A stretch of 64,000 nt of DNA from Porticoccus sp002341315 (GCF_047634355.1 NZ_JBLIAL010000004.1), one strand, 5' to 3'; counted from the first letter of the stretch, positions 1-8,912 are shown. Numbers and translations: made by a program. Notes: a model not told the origin generated them from the sequence alone.

Positions 1-6
1 TGGTTG

Positions 7-57
7 AAAAACCGGTCTGCAAAAACAGATAAAGGAGCTGTTGCCCCTTATCCGGTT
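7..57 (-). terminator. Probable terminator of bamD
   Basis: A nested inverted repeat lies just past the bamD stop codon. The outer arms AACCGG (10-15) and CCGGTT (52-57) enclose an inner stem (29-38 with 43-51; one mismatch and one bulge). On the minus strand the inner stem is followed by five T (complement of 21-25) and the outer stem by four T (complement of 7-10). The position and T tracts fit a factor-independent terminator. Confidence 0.55.
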
Positions 58-93
58 GAAATTTTCTTATCGAATTGCCGCCGGCTTGCTGTA

Positions 94-1077
94 TCAGTCG
101 AGTACACCCAGTGTCAGCCAACTGAGCCAGGAGCGCTTCTCTTCGCCGCGATTGTTGCCGCCGGACACATCGCGATAACGCTCATTGAAAACATGGCGGG
201 AATCAAACCTGGGTGGCTCCGGGTGATCATAAAGGCCAAGGGTCATTTTATTCAGCCAGGTTGGCTCTATAAAATGGGGGTCGTTCTGGTACTGGAACTG
301 ACCGCTGGCGTCCAGAGCGGGGTGCTGGGGATAGTTGGCTGCCAGGAGTCCTGCCGCATCTGCTGCCAGATCCTGCATCTGCATGAAATGATAGGCCTGC
401 GCCATGACTGCCAGCCCGTCCGGCACTGCGGGCGTTTTCTGGAAGTTTTCAACCACATAACGGCCGCGGTTGGCGGCAGCCAGATAGGCGCCCCGCAGAA
501 AATAGTAGTTGGCAACGTGAATTTCATGCCGGGCAAGGATGTTGCGCAGGTAGACCATCCGTTTACGGGCATCGGGCGCGTACGCACTTTCCGGGAAGCG
601 GTTGAGCAATTCATTGAACGTGACAAACGAGTTGCGTGCCGAACCCGGATCACGCTTGGTTTCATCGGTGGGCAAAAACTGCTCAAAGAATCCCTTGCTC
701 TGAACAAAGGAGGCCAAACCTTTCAGGTAGTAGGCATAATCCACGTTGGGGTGTTGAGGGTGCAGGCGGATAAAGCGGTCGGCGGAGGCGATGGTCGCCT
801 CATAATCCTGAGACCTGAAGTAGGCATAAATCAGTTCCAGCTGGGCCTGTTCAGCGTAATCGCCGAATGGATACTGGGCTTCCAGTGCCTCCAGGTTTTC
901 GATCGCCTGAAACCAGTAGCCTGACGCCAGCTCTTGCTGTATTTTTTCAAAGAAATCGGTCTCGGTATAACCGGAGGTATCTGTCTTCTTGGCATCCTTG
1001 TCATCACCGCTCCCAAGCCAGGCACAGCCACTGGTCAAAAATATCGAGCAAACAAACAATAGAGCGGGAAATCGCAT
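94..1077 (-). CDS. bamD: Outer membrane protein assembly factor BamD
   Basis: 327-residue lipoprotein of the beta-barrel assembly (Bam) complex, anchored on the periplasmic face of the outer membrane. The N-terminus is a lipoprotein signal with Cys18 in a TSGC lipobox. A run of tetratricopeptide-like helical repeats follows; the segment around LEALEAQYPFGDYAEQAQLE is typical of BamD/ComL. At 327 residues it is longer than E. coli BamD (about 245), the extra length being mainly C-terminal. It is divergent from rluD across a gap of about 110 bp, a common gammaproteobacterial arrangement. Family assignment is secure; the role of the C-terminal extension is unknown. Confidence 0.93.
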   Translation of the reverse strand: MRFPALLFVCSIFLTSGCAWLGSGDDKDAKKTDTSGYTETDFFEKIQQELASGYWFQAIENLEALEAQYPFGDYAEQAQLELIYAYFRSQDYEATIASADRFIRLHPQHPNVDYAYYLKGLASFVQSKGFFEQFLPTDETKRDPGSARNSFVTFNELLNRFPESAYAPDARKRMVYLRNILARHEIHVANYYFLRGAYLAAANRGRYVVENFQKTPAVPDGLAVMAQAYHFMQMQDLAADAAGLLAANYPQHPALDASGQFQYQNDPHFIEPTWLNKMTLGLYDHPEPPRFDSRHVFNERYRDVSGGNNRGEEKRSWLSWLTLGVLD

Positions 1078-1185
1078 GGAATGATTGAATCCTGGTGGGT
1101 CAACGGTGAAAGTGTTTTTATCGGCTGAAGTAAAGCCTGTAAGATGGACTATTTAACCACAGCCCCGAGCGGATTCAAAACTTCA

Positions 1186-2145
1186 ATGACTGAACCTGTT
1201 GTTCTTAATGCGATTGTTCCGGAGACCGTTGGCGGCGCCCGGCTCGACCAGATAGCTGCCGAGTTGTTCAAGGGATTTTCCCGTTCCCGTTTACAGCGAT
1301 GGATCAAGGAGGGCGAACTGCTGGTTGATGGCAAGTCCTGCCGTTCTCGGGACAAGCTGTTTGGTGGCGAGCAGCTGACAGTCAAGGCAACATTGGAACC
1401 GGAGGGTGAGTGGTCGGCGGAACCGATGAGTCTGGACATCATTTATGAGGATGAACACCTGCTGGTCATTAATAAACCAGCTGGGTTGGTCGTGCATCCC
1501 GCCGCTGGCAATTATCAGGGTACCCTGCTGAACGGACTGATTCACCATCTGCCAGGCAACGAGAATATTCCCAGAGCCGGTATAGTGCACCGGTTGGATA
1601 AGGACACCACCGGTCTTATGGTCGTCGCAAAAACGCTTGCTGCACATCAATCGCTGATCCGCCAGTTGCAGGACAGATCGGTGAGTCGTGAATATGAGGC
1701 AGTTGTGCCCGGTGTCATGACGGGTGGCGGAATGATCAGCAAGCCATTGGGTCGGCATCCACAGGTGAGAACCAGAATGGCAGTACTGGATCATGGTGGC
1801 AAAGAGGCCATTACCCATTACCGGGTGATTGAACGCTTTGCTGGTCATACCCACATTCGGTTAAAGCTGGAAACTGGACGGACGCATCAGATTCGGGTGC
1901 ATATGGCTTCGATTGGTTACCCACTGGTCGGTGATGCCACTTACGGTGGGCGTCTAAAGCTGCCGAAAGGGGCCTCTGAGGAACTTCAGGATACCTTGCG
2001 GGCCTTCAAGCGTCAGGCGTTACATGCGGCCAGATTGGCCCTGATTCATCCGCAGACGGAAGCGTTGGTTGAATGGCAGGTAGAGGCCCCGCAAGACTTT
2101 ATGCATCTGCTGGATGCACTTCGCTCCGATCATGAATCAACCTGA
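1186..2145 (+). CDS. rluD: 23S rRNA pseudouridine synthase RluD
   Basis: 319-residue pseudouridine synthase of the RluA/RluD family, expected to modify helix 69 of 23S rRNA (U1911, U1915 and U1917 in E. coli). An N-terminal S4 RNA-binding domain (GARLDQIAAELF...SRSRLQRWIKEG) is followed by the catalytic domain with the signature HRLDKDTTGLMVVAK, whose Asp is the catalytic residue, and the late motif GRTHQIRVH. I start at ATG 1186 (MTEPVVLN); reading further upstream to ATG 1144 adds 14 residues without family support. It is followed 8 bp later by pgeF and then clpB, the same order as in E. coli. Confidence 0.93.
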   Translation: MTEPVVLNAIVPETVGGARLDQIAAELFKGFSRSRLQRWIKEGELLVDGKSCRSRDKLFGGEQLTVKATLEPEGEWSAEPMSLDIIYEDEHLLVINKPAGLVVHPAAGNYQGTLLNGLIHHLPGNENIPRAGIVHRLDKDTTGLMVVAKTLAAHQSLIRQLQDRSVSREYEAVVPGVMTGGGMISKPLGRHPQVRTRMAVLDHGGKEAITHYRVIERFAGHTHIRLKLETGRTHQIRVHMASIGYPLVGDATYGGRLKLPKGASEELQDTLRAFKRQALHAARLALIHPQTEALVEWQVEAPQDFMHLLDALRSDHEST

Positions 2146-2153
2146 TTGATTCA

Positions 2154-2900
2154 ATGTCCATCATTCTCCCCGATTGGCCCGCGCCCAACCCTGTCAAGGC
2201 CGCCGTCAGCACGCGTCGAGGCGGTCTGTCTGTGGCTGCCTGGCGAAGCATGAATCTGGCCTACCATGTGGGAGACAACGCCCTGTCTGTGGAGCAAAAC
2301 TGGCAATTGTTGGGCTCGTTATTAAGGCTTCCTGTTGCGCCGCAGTTGCTGGAACAGGTTCATGGTGTCGATGTGGTCCGCGCTCAGAGTGATGAGATTA
2401 TTCGGCGCGCAGATGCCTGCTACAGCGATCAGCGGGCTGTGGTTTGTACCGTGATGACGGCCGATTGCCTGCCGATTCTGATCTGTGACAGGGCTGGTGA
2501 GGAGGTTGCCGCTGTTCATGCGGGTTGGCGCGGGTTGGCTGGCGGTGTAGTAGCCAATGCCATTAGTCAATTTAAAAACCGTCCAGACCAGTTACTTGCC
2601 TGGTTGGGTCCGGCCATCAGTCAACCCCACTTTGAGGTGGGCGAAGATGTCTATCGGGCTTTTCTGGCCAATACGCCAGGGTGGGGTTCCAGGCAACAGG
2701 TGGATGCCTGTTTTCTCCGAACCCGGTCCGACCGCTGGCAGGCGGACATTTTTTCACTTGCCCGACTGGCGCTGTCGGCATCCGGTATCACGGCCATTTT
2801 TGGCGGCGGACACTGTACCTTTGCCAACCCTGATTCGTTCTATTCCTATCGCCGCGATGGTCAGACCGGACGAATGGCCAGCCTGATCTGGATCAGTTAA
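2154..2900 (+). CDS. pgeF: Peptidoglycan editing factor PgeF (YfiH, laccase-domain family)
   Basis: 248-residue protein of the YfiH/PgeF family (formerly multicopper polyphenol oxidoreductase). In E. coli the protein corrects errors in peptidoglycan stem peptides, and homologues have purine nucleoside activity. Diagnostic motifs are present: VMTADCLPIL with the metal-binding Cys, AAVHAGWRGLAGG with the metal-binding His, and a late GGHCTF segment with the third ligand. Length matches the family. It lies 8 bp after rluD and is probably co-transcribed with it, while clpB downstream has its own heat-shock promoter. Confidence 0.9.
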   Translation: MSIILPDWPAPNPVKAAVSTRRGGLSVAAWRSMNLAYHVGDNALSVEQNWQLLGSLLRLPVAPQLLEQVHGVDVVRAQSDEIIRRADACYSDQRAVVCTVMTADCLPILICDRAGEEVAAVHAGWRGLAGGVVANAISQFKNRPDQLLAWLGPAISQPHFEVGEDVYRAFLANTPGWGSRQQVDACFLRTRSDRWQADIFSLARLALSASGITAIFGGGHCTFANPDSFYSYRRDGQTGRMASLIWIS

Positions 2901-2913
2901 ACGCCAACCTCTT

Positions 2914-2940
2914 CTTGAATTCCACCCTCCAGCCCCAACT
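2914..2940 (+). promoter_or_regulatory. Sigma-32 (RpoH) heat-shock promoter of clpB
   Basis: CTTGAA at 2914-2919 is followed after 13 bp by CCCCAACT at 2933-2940. The known sigma-32 consensus is CTTGAA, 13-14 bp, CCCCATNT, so only one position differs and the spacing is ideal. It lies 33 bp before the clpB ATG, and ClpB is a classical RpoH target. Confidence 0.82.
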
Positions 2941-2972
2941 ATATGTTCTAACAAACATTATTGAGGTTGATT

Positions 2973-5636
2973 ATGCGATTTGACCGTTTTACCAGTCACT
3001 TGCAAAGTGCGATATCCGATGCGCAATCGATGGCCGTTGGCCGCGATAATACGGCGCTTGAGCCTGTTCATTTGGTGCTGGCGATGTTGAGTCAGCAGGG
3101 TGGCGCCATCGGGCCCATGCTCAGTCAGGCGGGCTTTGATCTTGCCGGGTTGAAAACTGCGCTCACGCATCAACTGGATCAGTTGCCTCGGGTTCAGACT
3201 CCGACGGGCGATATCGCTATTTCTCCCGAGCTGGGACGATTGTTCAATCTGGCAGACAAGCAGGCCCAGCAACAGGGGGATCAATATATCACCAGTGAGG
3301 CAGTGCTGTTGGCGGCCTTCGAGGATAAGGGAGACCTGGGCAAGTCTCTGACCAAATTTGGCGACAAGAACAAACTGAAAGCGGTGGTAGAAAAAATTCG
3401 TGGAGGTGAGGCAGTGACAGACCCGGAAGCTGAAGGCAGCCGTCAGGCATTGGAAAAATATACCATTGATCTCACTGCCCGTGCCGAGCAGGGCAAACTG
3501 GATCCGGTCATTGGCCGGGATGACGAAATTCGCCGCACCATTCAGGTGTTGCAGCGCCGTACCAAGAACAATCCGGTGCTGATCGGTGAGCCCGGTGTGG
3601 GTAAAACCGCCATTATTGAGGGTCTGGCACAGCGGGTCGTGAATGGTGAGGTCCCTGAAGGGTTGAAGGACAAGCGCGTGCTGTCACTCGATCTGGGTGC
3701 ACTGCTGGCTGGTGCCAAATTCCGCGGTGATTTTGAAGAGCGCCTCAAGGCGGTACTCAATGAGCTTGGCAAGCAGGAGGGCCGGATCATCCTGTTTATC
3801 GATGAGTTGCACACCATGGTGGGTGCAGGTAAGGCCGAGGGAGCCATGGATGCCGGCAATATGCTTAAGCCCGCTCTGGCGCGGGGCGAACTGCACTGCG
3901 TCGGTGCCACCACGCTGGATGAGTATCGCAAGTACATCGAAAAAGATGCGGCGCTGGAACGGCGTTTTCAGAAAGTTCAGGTGGATGAGCCCAACGAAGA
4001 GGACACTATTGCCATTCTCCGTGGCCTGAAGGAGCGCTATGAAGTCCACCACGGCGTCGATATCACGGACTCTGCGATTGTCGCCGCCGCCAAATTGTCG
4101 CAACGCTACATCACCGATCGCCAGTTGCCGGACAAGGCTATTGATCTGGTCGATGAAGCCGCCAGCCGAATTCGCATGGAGATTGACTCCAAGCCGGAGG
4201 AAATGGATCGCCTTGAGCGCCGCCTGATTCAACTGAAAATGGAGCGCGAGGCAGTCAAGAAGGAAGAGGATGAAGCATCCCGCAAGCGGCTGGAAAAAAT
4301 TCAGAAGGATATCGAGTCAATCGGTAAGGAATATGCTGATCTCGACGAGATATGGAAAGCCGAAAAAGCGGCTGTGCAGGGTTCTGCGCAGATTAAAAGC
4401 GATCTCGAGCAGGCCCGCATTGATATGGATGCCGCCCGGCGTGCCGGTGATCTGACTAAAATGTCAGAGCTGCAATATGGCCGCATTCCAGAACTGGAAA
4501 AGCAGTTGGCTTCGGCCAGTGAAGCGGAGACCCGCGAGACGCATTTATTGCGCAACAAAGTGACTGAGGAAGAAATTGCCGAGGTGGTTTCCAAATGGAC
4601 CGGTATCCCGGTCTCTAAAATGCTGGAGGGGGAGCGGGATAAGCTGTTGCGTATGGAAGATGCCCTGCACAATCGGGTAATCGGCCAGCAGGAAGCAGTG
4701 GTCGCGGTGTCCAATGCGGTGCGCCGCAGTCGCGCTGGACTGTCAGACCCTAATCGGCCCAACGGTTCGTTCCTGTTTCTCGGTCCCACCGGGGTAGGCA
4801 AAACCGAGCTCTGCAAGGCGTTGGCCGAATTCCTGTTCGACAGTGTCGACGCCATGGTGCGCATCGATATGTCCGAATTTATGGAAAAGCATTCGGTGGC
4901 AAGGCTGGTGGGTGCTCCCCCCGGTTATGTGGGTTATGAGGAGGGAGGTTATCTGACTGAGGCGGTCAGGCGTCGTCCCTATTCAGTGCTGTTGTTGGAT
5001 GAGGTAGAGAAGGCACACCCCGATGTCTTCAATATTTTGCTACAGGTGCTGGATGACGGGCGACTGACTGATGGCCAGGGGCGCACAGTGGATTTTCGCA
5101 ACACCGTGATTGTGATGACTTCCAACCTGGGTTCTGACCGGATCCAGGCAGTGGTGGAGGATCACTCCTTCGATACCATCAGCTTTGATGACGGTGCCGG
5201 TGATAATTTGTCGGACGACTCCACCACCAATGAAAATCGTTATCAGGCTATGAAAAACGCCGTGATGGAGGTGGTGGAAGGGCATTTTCGGCCAGAATTT
5301 ATCAACCGGATTGATGAGGTAGTGGTATTTCACCCGCTGGGCAAAGGACAAATTCGGGGTATTGCCGAAATCCAGCTCGGTCTGCTCAGGCATCGTCTAC
5401 AGGACCGTGACCTTTCACTGGTTTTGTCTGACGAGGTTATGGACAAGATTTGTGAAGCAGGTTTTGATCCGGTCTATGGGGCCAGACCACTGAAAAGGGC
5501 GATACAGCAATTACTGGAAAATCCGTTGGCTCAGTCAGTGCTGAGTGGCCAGTTTGCACCAGGAGATGAGATTACAGGGGACCTTGATGGAACTGATGTC
5601 AGGTTTCACCGAACTCACGGCCGCTCAGACGGTTGA
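2973..5636 (+). CDS. clpB: ATP-dependent disaggregase ClpB
   Basis: 887-residue Hsp100 chaperone that works with DnaK to extract polypeptides from aggregates in the cytoplasm. Order: Clp N-domain (about 1-145), AAA module 1 with Walker A GEPGVGKTAI, coiled-coil M-domain (about 400-530), AAA module 2 with Walker A GPTGVGKTEL, and a C-terminal ClpB D2-small domain. ATG 2973 is chosen because a GAGG box (2963-2966) sits 6 bp before it; an in-frame TTG at 2961 would overlap that box. The protein is about 30 residues longer than E. coli ClpB (857), partly through an acidic Asp/Asn/Ser-rich insertion encoded near 5150-5240, just before the segment HFRPEFINRIDE. Heat-shock control is indicated by the promoter at 2914-2940. 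Confidence 0.96.
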   Translation: MRFDRFTSHLQSAISDAQSMAVGRDNTALEPVHLVLAMLSQQGGAIGPMLSQAGFDLAGLKTALTHQLDQLPRVQTPTGDIAISPELGRLFNLADKQAQQQGDQYITSEAVLLAAFEDKGDLGKSLTKFGDKNKLKAVVEKIRGGEAVTDPEAEGSRQALEKYTIDLTARAEQGKLDPVIGRDDEIRRTIQVLQRRTKNNPVLIGEPGVGKTAIIEGLAQRVVNGEVPEGLKDKRVLSLDLGALLAGAKFRGDFEERLKAVLNELGKQEGRIILFIDELHTMVGAGKAEGAMDAGNMLKPALARGELHCVGATTLDEYRKYIEKDAALERRFQKVQVDEPNEEDTIAILRGLKERYEVHHGVDITDSAIVAAAKLSQRYITDRQLPDKAIDLVDEAASRIRMEIDSKPEEMDRLERRLIQLKMEREAVKKEEDEASRKRLEKIQKDIESIGKEYADLDEIWKAEKAAVQGSAQIKSDLEQARIDMDAARRAGDLTKMSELQYGRIPELEKQLASASEAETRETHLLRNKVTEEEIAEVVSKWTGIPVSKMLEGERDKLLRMEDALHNRVIGQQEAVVAVSNAVRRSRAGLSDPNRPNGSFLFLGPTGVGKTELCKALAEFLFDSVDAMVRIDMSEFMEKHSVARLVGAPPGYVGYEEGGYLTEAVRRRPYSVLLLDEVEKAHPDVFNILLQVLDDGRLTDGQGRTVDFRNTVIVMTSNLGSDRIQAVVEDHSFDTISFDDGAGDNLSDDSTTNENRYQAMKNAVMEVVEGHFRPEFINRIDEVVVFHPLGKGQIRGIAEIQLGLLRHRLQDRDLSLVLSDEVMDKICEAGFDPVYGARPLKRAIQQLLENPLAQSVLSGQFAPGDEITGDLDGTDVRFHRTHGRSDG

Positions 5637-5673
5637 GGATCACTCTGTTATTTGTAGGTCATCATGGATAGTT

Positions 5674-5703
5674 TGCAGCCAGTCCCGATCCGGACTGGCT
5701 GCA
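5674..5703. terminator. 12-bp perfect hairpin between convergent genes
   Basis: Arms 5674-5685 and 5692-5703 (core GCAGCCAGTCC / GGACTGGCTGC) pair perfectly around a 6-nt loop. It lies between the ends of clpB and the convergent DUF4124 gene. There is no T tract on either side, so if it terminates transcription it may need Rho, or it may mainly protect the mRNA 3' ends. Confidence 0.5.
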
Positions 5704-5721
5704 TAACTGAGCCAAAATCGA

Positions 5722-6177
5722 CTACTGGCAGTTGTCCTTGATCATTGTTCGGGATTTTTCCATCCATTCATTTTGCTCTTCTGTGCTGAGATAGCGAACT
5801 TGATCAGTTTCCGGATCTTTGACTCTCAGCCTGCTGCCCCTTTGCAGGTTTTCAAGATTTTCTCTGGCTTTAAGACAATTTTCCCTGGCGAGGGCCGCGT
5901 CTTCGGTGGCGACCTCTTCAGATTTTTTGGTTTCCGGATCCGGGCTCTTCTTTGCTTTGTTGCCTTCAGGTATTTGGTCAGGAGTTGTTGCAGTAACTTC
6001 TTTACCCTTGCCGGGTGTGGGTATTTTTATTGTTTCAGCAGATTGCTCTACGGGCGGTTTTTCAGAGAAGTGCCATGCTCCATCCGCATCCTGCCACTTG
6101 TAAACTTTTGCCGCTTGCAACGGGAGGCACAGAGCCATTGCCAGCAGAGCGAGAGCGAGGTTGTTCATGCATTTCAT
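5722..6177 (-). CDS. DUF4124 domain-containing periplasmic protein
   Basis: 151-residue exported protein. The N-terminus MKCMNNLALALLAMALCLP is a Sec signal peptide ending near LQA-AKV. It is followed directly by a DUF4124 domain, recognised by the sequence KVYKWQDADGAWHFSEKPP. A charged Lys/Glu/Pro/Thr-rich linker and a short helical C-terminal part follow. DUF4124 proteins are common small envelope proteins in Gammaproteobacteria with no assigned biochemical role. I start at ATG 6177; ATG 6168 would also leave a functional signal. Longer upstream readings give implausible arginine- and cysteine-rich sequence. The gene is convergent with clpB and divergent from ilvI. Confidence 0.8.
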   Translation of the reverse strand: MKCMNNLALALLAMALCLPLQAAKVYKWQDADGAWHFSEKPPVEQSAETIKIPTPGKGKEVTATTPDQIPEGNKAKKSPDPETKKSEEVATEDAALARENCLKARENLENLQRGSRLRVKDPETDQVRYLSTEEQNEWMEKSRTMIKDNCQ

Positions 6178-6317
6178 GTCCGTGAACCTTCCGTAAACCG
6201 TTTGAATCGGATAAACCCGTATTGATTTTTTATTCATCATAGCGGATTTGGTGGTGGAGTGTTGAGTACAAGGTAGCAAAACAAGTGCTATTTTCGTGTG
6301 TGAATAACAACAACTCC

Positions 6318-6346
6318 TTGACTGACTTGATAGGAGTAAATAGAGT
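6318..6346 (+). promoter_or_regulatory. Candidate sigma-70 promoter of ilvIH
   Basis: TTGACT (6318-6323, 5 of 6 to consensus), a 17-bp spacer, and TAGAGT (6341-6346, 4 of 6). This would start transcription near 6353 and give a leader of roughly 240 nt before ilvI. Inferred from sequence only. Confidence 0.45.
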
Positions 6347-6436
6347 ATCTGCCTGTGTGGGCTTGCTACTTGCCCGCTAACTGGTTCCTTGCCAACTTGC
6401 CAAGTGAGCGTAAACAGCGTTCGCCAGGCGTCCAGA

Positions 6437-6526
6437 CAGGTTTGTTTACCCACAAACCTGACGCACCGAGTATCACGACTATGTCGTCGGTGGCGTAATT
6501 GCACTTGCAGATCTGTGATGTCACAG
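6437..6526 (+). promoter_or_regulatory. Structured leader of ilvI: three successive inverted repeats
   Basis: The 416-bp gap between the DUF4124 gene and ilvI holds three dyads in 90 bp. (1) CAGGTTTGT (6437-6445) and ACAAACCTG (6452-6460), perfect 9 bp with a 6-nt loop. (2) An outer stem 6461-6468 with 6488-6496 (one bulged G) capped by ACGAC/GTCGT (6475-6479, 6483-6487). (3) The palindrome CTGTGATGTCACAG at 6513-6526. No T tract follows, so this is not a simple terminator. It may be a regulatory RNA leader or a set of protein-binding sites. I recognise no known riboswitch. Confidence 0.5.
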
Positions 6527-6593
6527 CGTTATGTTTATTTCGCCCTGGCGGAGGAACCGACTTTGTGACCTGTTGATTTTGAGGATTTGCACA

Positions 6594-8333
6594 GTGGAAC
6601 TACTGTCTGGCGGTGAAATAGTCATCCGCGCTCTAAAAGATGCCGGCGTTAAATACATCTGGGGCTATCCCGGTGGCGCTGCGCTCCATATCTACGATGC
6701 CCTGTTCCAACAAACGGATGTCCAGCATATCCTGGTACGTCATGAGCAAGCTGCTGTTCATGCGGCGGATGGCCACTCCCGTTCTACCGGAGAGGTGGGT
6801 GCCGTACTGGTCACCTCCGGTCCGGGTGCCACCAATGCCATAACCGGGATTGCTACCGCCTACATGGACTCGATTCCTCTGGTGGTTATTTCCGGCCAGG
6901 TGGCCAGAGAGAAAATAGGTGAAGACGCTTTCCAGGAAACGGATATGGTGGGGATTTCCCGTCCTATCGTAAAGCACAGCTTTTTGGTGAAGGATGCTAC
7001 TGAAATAGCTGGTGTCATTGCCAAGGCATTCTTTATCGCTGGCTCGGGCCGACCGGGTCCTGTTGTTGTCGATATTCCAAAAGATGTGACTGACCCCAAT
7101 CACCGGGTGCCCTACGAATACCCCGAAAAAGTCAAAATCCGCTCTTACCAGCCCACCAGCAAGGGGCACTCCGGGCAGATCAAGCGGGCCATTAAAACGC
7201 TGCTGGGGGCCAAGCGCCCGATCATCTATAGCGGCGGTGGGGTGATTATGGGCGAGGCCTCCTCCCAGCTGACGGAGCTGGCGCGGCTGATCAATGCGCC
7301 GGTCACCAATACCCTGATGGGACTGGGTGCGTTTCCCGGCTCGGATCCCCAGTTTGTCGGTATGCTCGGTATGCACGGCACTTTTGAAGCCAATACAGCA
7401 ATGCATCATGCCGATGTGATTTTGGCTGTTGGTGCCCGCTTTGATGATCGGGTAACCAACACAACCGGCAAGTTCTGCCCTTCCGCAACCATCATTCACA
7501 TCGATGTGGATCCCACATCAATCGCCAAAACCATCAAGGCGGATATCCCGATTGTCGGTGCCTGCGATGTGGTGCTGCGGGAGATGGTCGATCAGCTGCA
7601 GGACAGTGGCAAGCGGCCGGATGATGAGGCAATGGCGGATTGGTGGAAGCAGATCAATGAATGGCGCGACCGTCACGGTATTTATACCCAGTCCCGCTAT
7701 GAAGCCAGTGGCGGTAACATTATCAAGCCACAGGATGTTATCAAGTCTTTGTATCGGGCCACCGGAGGCGACGCGTTTGTCACATCCGATGTGGGGCAAC
7801 ACCAGATGTTTGCAGCCCAGTATTACCTATTTGACCAGCCGCGCCGCTGGATCAACTCCGGTGGGCTTGGCACCATGGGTTTCGGATTGCCTGCAGCCAT
7901 GGGCGTGCAGCTGGCTCACCCGGATGCCATGGTGGCCTGCGTCACCGGAGAGGGCAGCATCCAGATGTGCATTCAGGAGTTGTCCACCTGTACCCAGTAC
8001 GGGTTGCCGATCAAAATTATCAACCTGAACAACCAGGCGCTGGGCATGGTGCGTCAATGGCAGGATATGCAATACAGCAGTCGTTACTCCTCCAGCCTCT
8101 ACGAAGATTCATTGCCGGATTTCATCAAGCTGGCTGAGGCCTATGGCCACGTAGGTATCAAGGTTACCCAGTTCGATGAGCTGGATAAGAAAATGGAAGA
8201 GTGTTTCAGTCTCAAGGACCGTGTGGTGTTTATGGACATTTACGTCGACCGTTCTGAACATGTGTATCCCATGCTGGTGGCACCGAACGGTTCCATGCGT
8301 GATATGTGGTTGAGTAAGACGGAGCGCACCTGA
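6594..8333 (+). CDS. ilvI: Acetolactate synthase large (catalytic) subunit
   Basis: 579-residue thiamine diphosphate enzyme of valine, leucine and isoleucine synthesis; it joins pyruvate to pyruvate or 2-oxobutyrate, using FAD as a structural cofactor. The N-terminus VELLSGGEIVIRAL...YPGGA matches IlvI-type subunits. The catalytic Glu lies in RHEQAAVHAADG, the FAD region is central, and the ThDP motif is GEGSIQMCIQELST...NNQALGMV. Start is GTG 6594, preceded 9 bp upstream by GAGG (6581-6584); the in-frame ATG 6531 lacks a ribosome-binding site and adds residues atypical of the family. The stop overlaps the ilvH start (TGATG), which implies coupled translation and equal subunit supply. Confidence 0.94.
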   Translation: MELLSGGEIVIRALKDAGVKYIWGYPGGAALHIYDALFQQTDVQHILVRHEQAAVHAADGHSRSTGEVGAVLVTSGPGATNAITGIATAYMDSIPLVVISGQVAREKIGEDAFQETDMVGISRPIVKHSFLVKDATEIAGVIAKAFFIAGSGRPGPVVVDIPKDVTDPNHRVPYEYPEKVKIRSYQPTSKGHSGQIKRAIKTLLGAKRPIIYSGGGVIMGEASSQLTELARLINAPVTNTLMGLGAFPGSDPQFVGMLGMHGTFEANTAMHHADVILAVGARFDDRVTNTTGKFCPSATIIHIDVDPTSIAKTIKADIPIVGACDVVLREMVDQLQDSGKRPDDEAMADWWKQINEWRDRHGIYTQSRYEASGGNIIKPQDVIKSLYRATGGDAFVTSDVGQHQMFAAQYYLFDQPRRWINSGGLGTMGFGLPAAMGVQLAHPDAMVACVTGEGSIQMCIQELSTCTQYGLPIKIINLNNQALGMVRQWQDMQYSSRYSSSLYEDSLPDFIKLAEAYGHVGIKVTQFDELDKKMEECFSLKDRVVFMDIYVDRSEHVYPMLVAPNGSMRDMWLSKTERT

Positions 8334-8824
8334 TGAGACGCATAATTTCAGTTTTGATGGAAAACGAACCGGGAGCGCTGTCGCGGGTGGTGGGCCTGTT
8401 TTCCCAGCGCGGCTATAACATTGATACATTGACGGTGGCACCCACTGATGATCAGACGTTGTCGCGCCTGACGTTGACGACCCACGGCAACGATCAGGTA
8501 ATTGAACAGATTACCAAGCATCTCCACAAGTTGATTGATGTGGTCAAGGTGGTGGATCTCACCGAAGGCCCGCATATCGAACGCGAGTTGATGCTTCTCA
8601 AGGTGAAGGCTTCCGGTCCGCAACGTGCCGAAATCAAACGTTGTGTGGACATTTTTCGCGGGCAGATTATCGACGTGAATACCAATGCTTATACGGTACA
8701 GATTGTCGGCAACAGTGATAAACTCGACGCCTTCATCCAGGCGGTTGCCGGTGCCGAGATACTTGAGGTCGTTCGCTCCGGCGTATCCGGGTTGTCCCGG
8801 GGGGAAAAAGCACTGCGACTTTAA
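8333..8824 (+). CDS. ilvH: Acetolactate synthase small (regulatory) subunit
   Basis: 163-residue regulatory subunit that activates IlvI and confers valine feedback inhibition. It has an N-terminal ACT domain (RRIISVLMENEPGALSRVVGLFSQRGYNIDTLTV) and a second ACT-like C-terminal half (RELMLLKVKA...). Length is that of E. coli IlvH (163). It overlaps the ilvI stop by one base. The ketol-acid reductoisomerase gene follows after 88 bp, so the first two enzymes of the pathway are adjacent. Confidence 0.95.
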   Translation: MRRIISVLMENEPGALSRVVGLFSQRGYNIDTLTVAPTDDQTLSRLTLTTHGNDQVIEQITKHLHKLIDVVKVVDLTEGPHIERELMLLKVKASGPQRAEIKRCVDIFRGQIIDVNTNAYTVQIVGNSDKLDAFIQAVAGAEILEVVRSGVSGLSRGEKALRL

Positions 8825-8912
8825 GCCCTTTTACACAGAATGTCAGGGTGGCCAAAAACGACCATTCCGAGTTCCGTATTCTTTCAGATTAATAAATAAG
8901 ACAGGTGAAAAA

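Noticed and set aside
4..924. 306-codon plus-strand frame opposite bamD
   Set aside because: Lies antisense to BamD, whose sequence and lipoprotein signal are unambiguous; no family resemblance.
6437..6496. Integron attC or REP-type mobile repeat
   Set aside because: No conserved attC core sites and no second copy elsewhere in the window; only an 11-base partial match near 42070, compatible with chance.
6178..6504. N-terminal extension of the DUF4124 protein to 260 residues
   Set aside because: The extension is Arg/Cys-rich and covers the inverted repeats and candidate promoter of ilvI; a perfect signal peptide starts at 6177.
6513..6526. CRP site before ilvI (TGTGA...TCACA)
   Set aside because: CRP half-sites are separated by six bases; here only two separate them, so it is a palindrome but not a CRP site.
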